Position numbers and translations under genes: made by a program. Positions 43,501 to 52,500 of a DNA stretch of 64,000 bases are shown piece after piece (position 1 is the first letter of the stretch; every line of letters begins with the position of its first letter). This DNA comes from Protonemura montana (lineage: Eukaryota > Arthropoda > Insecta > Plecoptera > Nemouridae), in contig OX387603.1 in NCBI GenBank assembly GCA_947568835.1, forward strand, positions 5,182,701 through 5,246,700. Reading direction: 5' to 3'. The notes under the pieces were generated by a model. It saw only the letters and a program-made list of their open reading frames with translations. It was not told the origin of the DNA and did not search any database.

Positions 43501-46500
43501 ACCGCCAACGTCAACGTCAACGTTGAAGACACCACCAACGTCAACGTCAATGCTGAAGACACCACCAACGTCAACGTCAATGCTGAAGACACCACCAACG
43601 TCAACGTCAATGCTGAAGACACCACCAACGTCAACGTCAACGCTGAAGACACCACCAACGTCAACGTCAACGTTGGAGTCGACACCAACATCGAAGTCAA
43701 CGTCAACGCTTCTGATTTGGAAGGTGGCACGTCGTCGTCGGATAGTGGAAGCGTTCCCGGCGCCGAGGCAACGCCAACTTCCTGTCACTGGCCATCGATA
43801 TGGACAGAGAACACATATTTGGAGTTTAAAGAAAAATATCCCTGGATCAGCTGCAAGGATGGGAATCTTGGTAAGCTAAGTTCAATATCTAAATTTGCAG
43901 ATCCGAGCACTAGCGGTATAGCAATTGCTCTTGCTCATAAGCCCCGGCAACGAAGCTTTTGACCCGAACAAATTGCAAGAGTTCTGAAAGGCACTTTTAT
44001 TCAGAAAAATTCGATGATCAAGAACAAGGTCGAGAAAAGATTTCTGATAAGAAATTGTCTTAATTTCCTTTTTAATCCAAATTAAGCTAATTTGTATTTA
44101 TTATTTTTTGATTTTTTGACTCACCAAAATGATCAAGAGGTACCAAAACTATGCAAATTACCGCAAGCAATTTTACAAAAATAGGCACTACCTATAAACA
44201 AGTCGTACAAAATTTGATTACTTTTCGATTAATTCGAATTCAATCAAACGCTCGCAACTCCAAAACTATACAAGATAGCGATCAGGTCAACATTTACGAG
44301 TGTGTTAGGAATGAATCAAGACCGAACGGTTTGTCGTGTTGGAAACACCGGTTCTCATGAGATCACCGAAGTTAAGCAACACTGCGCTGGGTCAGGTATT
44401 GGATGGGTGACCACCATACACATGACCAGTTCTGTTCGGGAGAGGCTGGAGGGATGAAAGTTAAGCAACACTGCGCTGAGTCAGGTATTGGATGGGTGAC
44501 CGTCATACACATGACCAGTTCTGTTCGGAAGAGTTCGGCGAGATAGGTCGGCGGTACTTTATATCGGCTCACTTCGAGTGAATTCTTAAATAGGTACCTA
44601 CTACATATAGGTTAATTAAAAAATATGTGTGTCTGACAGTACATTTTATATTTTGCAGGATGTTTACAGTGCAGCCAAATAAATATGGCAGCGGATAATA
44701 ACTTGCTAGTGTTCACAAAGCAAGGCGTTTATCTCTCAGAAGAGTGGGTGAAATACCGAATTAATGAGGGAGAAAGCTCAAAGCTTACTTCTCGTCAAGC
44801 GTCATTGAGGAAAAAGATTAAAAAGCACCGCGAATCGTCTGCCCACAGCATAGCAGGCAGCCTGTTGTTATCAAAAAAGAAGAAGATAATTGAAACAGGA
44901 TTAGCAGCACATGCGGCAATCACGGATGTAGCATCGGGAAATATATTTCGCACGGCCTATTACATGGCAAAAAAGAATCGACCGTTCTCCGATCATGAAT
45001 CCTTGGTCGAGCTGCAAGAGATGAACGGTGCTAACATGGGGGGGATCCTACATTCGAGATTCTCAGCCACCAACATCATTCACCACGTAGCGAGCGACAT
45101 GCGGAAGAAAATTGTCGAAGACATCGTTTCCTCCAATTCGAAAATAGCAGTACTTATAGACGAAGCCACCACTGTCAGTCATAAGTCTGTAATGACAGTG
45201 AACATCAAGGCAGCTGTCGGAGGAAGCATCGAACCGGTGTTCATATTCCTTGATATGGTAGAACTGCAATCGCAAAATGCAGCTGATATAAAAAAGGATT
45301 TGGTGCAATGCTTAAAAAGGCACGGATTTCACGAGAGTTTTTTGCAAGAAAACTGGATAGCGTTTGCGTCTGATGGTGCTAGTGTGATGTTTGGAAAGAA
45401 AAATGGTGTTGCTAAATTAATAACGGATGAATACAGTAGAGTGTTTACTTGGCACTGCTTAAACCACAGACTAGAGTTGGCTGTTAGTGATTGTACTAAA
45501 GACGTTTCGGCTGTAAATCACTTCCAATCTTTTATGGACGCCCTTTACACGACATATAGCCAATCGAGTAAAAATCAACGTGAACTCCGCCAAGCGTCAT
45601 TGGAACTCGAGTCAGAAATTCTGAAGATCGGGCGCGTTTTGGATGTTCGCTGGGTAGCGAGCAGCTTCCGATCGGTGAGTGCTGTTTGGAAAACCTATGC
45701 TGCTCTGCATAGCCATTTTAAATCAGCTTCTGAAGATGCAAGTCGTGAAGATAAATCGCGGAAGAAGTTTAAAGGGCTGTATCTGCGACTGGGAAGCCCA
45801 GAATTCTTGATGGATCTGGCGCTGTTTTGTGACGTTTTAGAAGAGCTTTCTTCGTTGTCACTGAAGCTTCAATCAAGATCAGTTACAATTTTGAAGTCAG
45901 AAAAGTTCATCCAGACAACGATTCGTGTTATCGGAACGTTTAAAGATGATCCCGGCCACCACATGCTTCAAGCGAACGACGCAATAAAAAACAAACTTTT
46001 CAAAGGTGTTGAGCTGCACCAGAACCCAAAAATTGCTCGAATGAATCACAAACAATTTTTGCAGAGTCTTTGCGACAACTTACGGCAGAGACTATGCACG
46101 ACAAATAATGAAAAAAACAACAAAACAATTTCTGACTTGGCCGTTTTGGACCAAGGGAATTGGCCCGCTCAGCCAAATCTCAGCATTCGGCACGGAGAAG
46201 AAGAGATCCGGCGGCTGTGTATTCAGTTCAACCTGAATGCGAAAAAATCCATTTCCGGGATGAGGGAGCTAATCGAACAGGTTTTGGAAAATTCAGATGC
46301 GACAAGGAAACTTGCGCCTGTTCCCGCCGACCTTATCCCGCTTTACACTTGCATGAAGACCTTGCCGTGCAGCACTGCTGAGTGCGAGAGAATGTTCAGC
46401 TTAATGAATATCGTGTGCAGTGATCTGCGAAATAGATTGCTGGTGACGAACATCGCAAATGTAATATTTATCAACATAAATGGTCCCCCCGTAAAGATGT

Positions 46501-49500
46501 GGAAACCAGAGCCCTACGTAAAGACGTGGGCAGTAAATCATCGACGTGCGGATGACACAAAATCAAAGACAGTCGCATCACGCAGCAGCAAGGAGCCCAA
46601 TGAAAAAGAGTCACTGTGGAAACTAGTGTAATCTCCTCAACGCGAAAGTAGGGGAGGAGGGGTCTAGTTGTCTCAAAATCTATCTATGCGTGCAAATCTT
46701 CTAGAAAATTGAAGTTATTCTTATGTTATATTTTTGTTAATGATTAATACACATTTGGTTATAATGTGAATTTTTTTGCGATTTATTAGACCGTAAGTTG
46801 AATTGTTATGTCTCTTAGTTGACCTAAAAATGTTTTAGACTTTTAACCCCACGTGTGGGTCAAGTTGTCTCACACACTGAGGCTAGTTGTCTCGGTGAGA
46901 AATTTCGTCATGTGATCATATAATTAATTTAATTAAAATCTGCATCAGTTACTTTATGACAATACCGAGTCAATGTTCGATAATTTATGTAAAAATATTT
47001 TGCCACTTTTTCTTGCAACACAAATTGAGCAGCGCGTAACATGACATCGGGTGCTACCAGCCACTGATAAGATTTTTTTATAATCTCATAATTGGTAATT
47101 TTTGTTAATTGGTTCTGTAAAAAGTAGAAAAAACAATCAATTACTTACAAAACAAACAAAATGAACTTGAAAGCTTCTTCTGGGGTTATGTCATTCTGTG
47201 ACAACTAGACCCATCATAGACTTTCAGCTTTACATTTAAAATTAATATAAATCTCGTGCATAAATTCATCATATAAGAAAAATTATAAACAGGCAATATG
47301 TTTGCTTAAAAGAATATAAAAATACGCATTCAATTAGATGGATATTTGTATTATTATTATTATTAATATTTATTTATTCTCATACTCAGGCATGGTACAT
47401 GTTCTATGATTGCCGGTTGTATGGTGTCCGGTTAGTGTAAAGTTTTACAATGAAATTATCTAAGTTATTTGAAGTTAGCTACGTTATTAGCAGGACTAGT
47501 CTTTCGAATTATTCCGTCTTTGATTTTCTTTCAACCGGCGTCTAAATTCCTTTGCGATCTTGGGGAAGGGGACTTTACGTAAAATATGAAATAACTTAGC
47601 AACAGAAAAGTTACTAACCACCTGTCAAAACAAACAATCTCTTCCAGTAGTCTGAATTATGCACCGAAACGAATTAAATTTTCAAAATAGTAAGATATTT
47701 AGACGTCGAAGCTGTCCGGATCAGTATTTTGCTTCTGGTAACATTTGGAGTCGAGATTTTAACACTAAGCCAACCAGCCCCTGAGACTTTTTGACCCCTT
47801 CTCCCCTACCTATCTATGGATAGTTTCAACAAAAATTAAAACCAGTATTCGATTAAAATGATTGACTTTCTTTTACCAAATTTCCGAATCCCCACCAAAT
47901 TTCAAGACTGCAACAATGTAGGAAGGTGTAGACATGAGAGGGCAGCATTAATTTAATTTTCTCAAAATCATTACGTAATTAAAAATGCAGTTCTGACCAT
48001 GTCCTTTCAAGCCCAATTTCATCGTAAACTCGTAGATTGACTCCAAAAGAAACCTTAGAAGAAAAATTCACTTGGAGCTGCGCCCGAAGCCCCCTATTTC
48101 CCACTCTAATATTTCGCCTTGAGTCTCCTCCCCCCCCCCCCCCCCCCACACAACCACCGACACAAAATGGGTCATTTTTGCGTACCCCCACTAAAAATTT
48201 TACGAATACATCACTGGACTACCATGAAGCAAAGTCTTAGAATCGCCCCACTGAATCAGTCTGCACGGAATTACGGAATTATACTGGAGCGCTGTGCATG
48301 CCAAACCGTTGAACTTAGAGTTTTTTATTTCCATTTAACACATTAAATGTTTTGATACAAAATGGGTGAAAAATATGATTTAAAAAATAAAAACTTCTAT
48401 TATGAGAAGAAATACGATACAATTGCAAGTTTCAATTCAAGGTATAACCTGTTTTCTGTATTTAATCAGGGATTTTTCTTTGCAATTTTAAATGAAGTAT
48501 CAGCTAGAATGATGCATAATTGTCTTTCGAAAATGTAAATAATGTGTTTAAACTGCGAAGCATTTGCATTAGCTACCTAGTATACTTTTTTTTCTTTTGG
48601 CTAACACAGTTTAAATGAATGTTGTACGATTTGTTAAATTTACTTAAGAAAGCAGCGCTGAGGTTTAATCGGTCGTGGCTTGTTCCAGCAGCGCCAAGCG
48701 GAACGGAGACGACGGACGTGAGCTCCCTGTGCTCGTTGACGTCATCACAGGACGGCGGCGACTACGTGAACCTCGCGGTCGACACGCCCCAGAGGTAAGT
48801 TTCCCTACCAGGACACACCAGAAATAAAGACAGCCCATTGTGGCCGGAAAGCACAATAATTTCAATTACGGGCACGATCTTAGTTTATAAATAAATAAGT
48901 TTAAACACTTATCTTCTATTGGTACTGCAACAATAAAATGGAAAATGAGGAAGATGTAACCCTCATTAGGTTGATCCCATATAATCTTTACCCCAGCTAA
49001 GCGATGGACATCATACCTTTAATTATGAAATTATGCTGGTCCTTATCAGAATTTTCTCATAGTCACTCTTTAACAGTAACAATGGTCACAGCTATCCAAT
49101 CAAGTTATTTCCCATTTTGGCTATTTCCAGATTGTTATCCCATTGAGTTATCATTCATAAAAAAATGCTTACCTCTTGGTTCTGATTGTTTTGACAGAGT
49201 GAAGAAGGCGGTGTTTGCTGGTAAGCAGTCGGCCTTGGCAGTTTCTGCAGCGCGAGAAATCGCCGCTTTGGTGGGCGGTGCCATAGACTCTGAGGACCGC
49301 CCACGCATGGCCACGCCACCCACGCAACAGCAGCCGCTCGTTAAGGTGCGTGTCTTCGACCAAAGGAGGTTTGCTGTCCCCCTGGTTTCGGAAATACTGG
49401 AAAGCAAGCCAGACAAAAGAAGACCATACTGTTATTCACGTGGCACGGTATTCGCGTCAATCATTTGCAAATTTGGTCTTGTTAGGCCCATATCCAGTAA

Positions 49501-52500
49501 CAGTGAAATATTAACGCAGGAACAGGGAATGCCAGTGCTTGGAACATTTCTTATGCAGACAGCATTGACTGTTGACAGCTACACCTGCAGGTGGCAAGGT
49601 GGCATCTAGTTCATTCTCCGCTCTCTATACATTTGGCTGATTTTGCCATCGACCTGTCATCAACTCACAATCTATTGTTAAGCTTACCGCAATGTCAGCA
49701 AAAATCTTTTACCACACTCAACGCTTTTACCCTCCGTTCCTTCGCAGGTGGTATCTTTCGGCGACGTGACAGATACAAGCGCTCCTATCCTGCTCCCGCC
49801 GCGTCAGTTCATACCTCGGGTGCCATCGGCCTCCGTCGGCTGCGTTCGGCACGGAGCCACGCCTCCTACCACCCCATCACGGCCGCACGACAACGCGGCC
49901 ATGTCACAACGCCGCGAAGACGGCAACGTCATCTCGTACAGGGAAGACAAGAACATGACGGGGTACAGGGACGACGGCAACGTAACTTCGTATCGCGACG
50001 ACGTGATCAAGACGCCGTACAGAGACGGCATCACGATCGGCATGTACAGGGACGAGATGAACAACACGGCGTATCGTGACGACATGACGATGGGGACGTT
50101 TCACGAAGACTTTGCCGTGGTCCCGGGGAGGGGCGACGTTTCTATGACGACGTGTCGGAAGGACGGGAGGCGGCGGTCCAGTTTCAAGGCGTCGCCGCCG
50201 TCGTCGGCGCAGCGCAGGACAAGCGTCCCGTGTTGTCATGCCAACCAGGTACATGTCCACTTTCGTTGTAAAACTTTGCCTGGTCATTTTTTTCTGTCTG
50301 TGCGAATCATGGAGCTACAGATCTGAGTTGTTTATGTAATTTTTTTCACAATCTACCACCGGTTGCAGTGGCGAATCCATGTGGCTGGTTCCTGATTCAG
50401 TTTTTTTCTTGAGTATCTATGATACTGACCAAACAGACCATGACACTGATCTTCAGGTTTCCTGTTAAAATCTAAAAAACATAATTTTCAGCTGGAGACA
50501 GCTTCCAGTTTGTTCTAACTCTTTCTTTGCTGGTAGATACTTCCTGGGAGTCGGCGGGGAGACGCTGGTCTGCGTGGCCTGGACCGTCGAGACCTGGCGG
50601 ATCTGGCCGCTAGACAGAGAGACAGGATGGCCGCCCTGGATGGCGGGGACCTGCTGCTCTCCTCGCTAGTGCGGCACTCACCCAGGGACCTCGGTAGGCT
50701 ATCACCAAGCACCATTATATTGTGTCTTCTAGAGTACTTTAGTTGGAGTACTTATGCCAGATAGATAGAAAGGCAGATAGACCTCAGAACATCGATTTAT
50801 ATGTTGTGCAAGTTTTTGTGGCGTGGCGGGTGGGGTCGAGAAAATGCTCTGTGTTAATCGACGAGTAATTTTTCCTAAGCTTCCAAGCCAAAAAAGAAAC
50901 GGCATCATTGATCATATTTGCTTGGGGTTGTGGCAAAGGATAAATATTTTGATTATATTTGACAGAACTACGGAACATAAATAAGTTAGAAATTGAATTA
51001 AATTAGGTAAATTAGGTATCTAGCGGCAAAATTGGAGTTATTTGAGTTTGACAGGTTGTGACGTGGTATAGCGTCACTAGAATCAGAGTGACTGTGAGTA
51101 TTCACAGCCTCTTGGTTCTACTCCTAGGAGATTCGTCATTCTCATCAAATACACCAAAATCGTCTCAAAAAGCCAGTGTCCAAGTAGCTCAATTGTTCAG
51201 AGCAACACCCGCGAAAGGTGGAGATCGGGGTTCGAGTCCGCGTTTGGGCATCAATTTTTAAGACGGTTATAGTGTTGTTAACAATAAAATACCCCGCGCA
51301 TTGCAAGCGTTTGCAATTTAAATAAGATTTCATCCTAAGAATGTAATCGAATGTTTCTCTACTCTCCGCAGATCGCGACTCGGCGTCGATGCAGAGGTCG
51401 GTATCAGCCAAGACAGGCCGCGCGGCGACTCAGCAACGACGCCGACGGCACGCGCAGTCGACGCCCGACGTCGCTCACCCCGCGGCCTCGGTGTCATCCC
51501 TCTGCGCTGCCACGTCCGAGGGCGAGCTGCTCGACCTCGCGATCCTGCCCATCTTCCAGAAGCTGCTGGCTGAGAGGTCGGTGCCAAACACGTCATCATT
51601 TTGTATGGTTTTTAGACTCATGTCTACTTGATTTACTCATCATTTTCTAGTCATTTTATTTCATTTTATTTCATTTCATTTCATATTTATTTTTATTACA
51701 TCATTTCATCTACGTCATCATTTTCATAGCCCATCATCTTTGAAAAAGAAATATTTCTTTATAATTAGCATCAAACTTTGAGAGGGTAGTAGAGTTCCTC
51801 ATAATAGAATACTTCGCGCATTGCAAGCGTTTGGTATTTAAATCAAATTACTTAAATTACACAATATTTGTTTTCTTTAATTGTGTATTTTCTCGATGAT
51901 GGTCCAAAAATCAGTTGATTTGATATCTCGCTCTTTTGCGTGGTGCTTACATGTGTGAAAGTAGTCAACAGAATGAGATGGAATGAGTCACGAGGTTGAC
52001 TGACGATTACGGTAGTTAAAGTAAGAACAACAATAACATGAATAAAATCATTTTTAGTCGACTTTAAACATTTCTATTAATGGTTTGGTGAAGTGGTTCA
52101 GAGCCGTGGGTGAATGTTGTGGTAAGTAATGGACTCGCTCTGTTGAGATTGACTTGCGGTCCTAAAAAGGACCTAAAAAGTCGACGTTTCGTCGGCGATG
52201 GCGCCGACATCTTCAGGACTGTGTCGAGGCTGCAGGTGTTCGCCGCTTTTATTTTGAAGGTTCCCTTCCCGGTGCTGGTCATTGGGGGTGGTAACTGGCC
52301 AATCAGAGTCCACCCTGGTTTGTGGTTGGTTCGGCTTTGGCTTTTTAGGTTCTTTTTAGGACCGCAAGTCAATCTCAACAGAGCAAGTCCGTTACTTACC
52401 ACAACATTTATATTAATGTCACTGAATGTTTCACCGACTAAAATCACCCAGGACCGAGTTGTGATTGGCTGTGCTTCTCTCCGCAGATTAAAGCGTCGCC

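Larger units (their letters stand above)
42919..48216 (+). mobile_element. hAT-superfamily DNA transposon, about 5.3 kb
   Basis: The ends are imperfect inverted repeats beginning CAGTGATGTATT. They are flanked by a perfect 8-bp direct repeat, GACTACCA, at 42911-42918 and 48217-48224. Subterminal GTACCCCCACT words face inward near both ends. The element lies in the GABBR2 intron after exon l, in the same orientation as the gene. It contains a two-exon transposase gene, a 5S-type SINE in that gene's intron, and a TA-flanked insertion at 46651-47806. A long C run lies at about 48128-48147. The perfect target duplication and open transposase frame suggest fairly recent insertion, but the nested insertions show it is not the newest element here. 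Confidence 0.95.

Noticed and set aside
43396-43788. Minus-strand ORFs of 109-130 codons
   Set aside because: Antisense shadows of the transposase decapeptide repeat.
49904-50287. A 127-codon minus-strand ORF
   Set aside because: Antisense shadow of GABBR2 exon o; GC-rich exons leave open antisense frames.
51180-51250. A functional tRNA gene
   Set aside because: Box B is good, but U33 is replaced, the acceptor stem has mismatches and the sequence is part of a dispersed repeat family. It is better called tRNA-derived.
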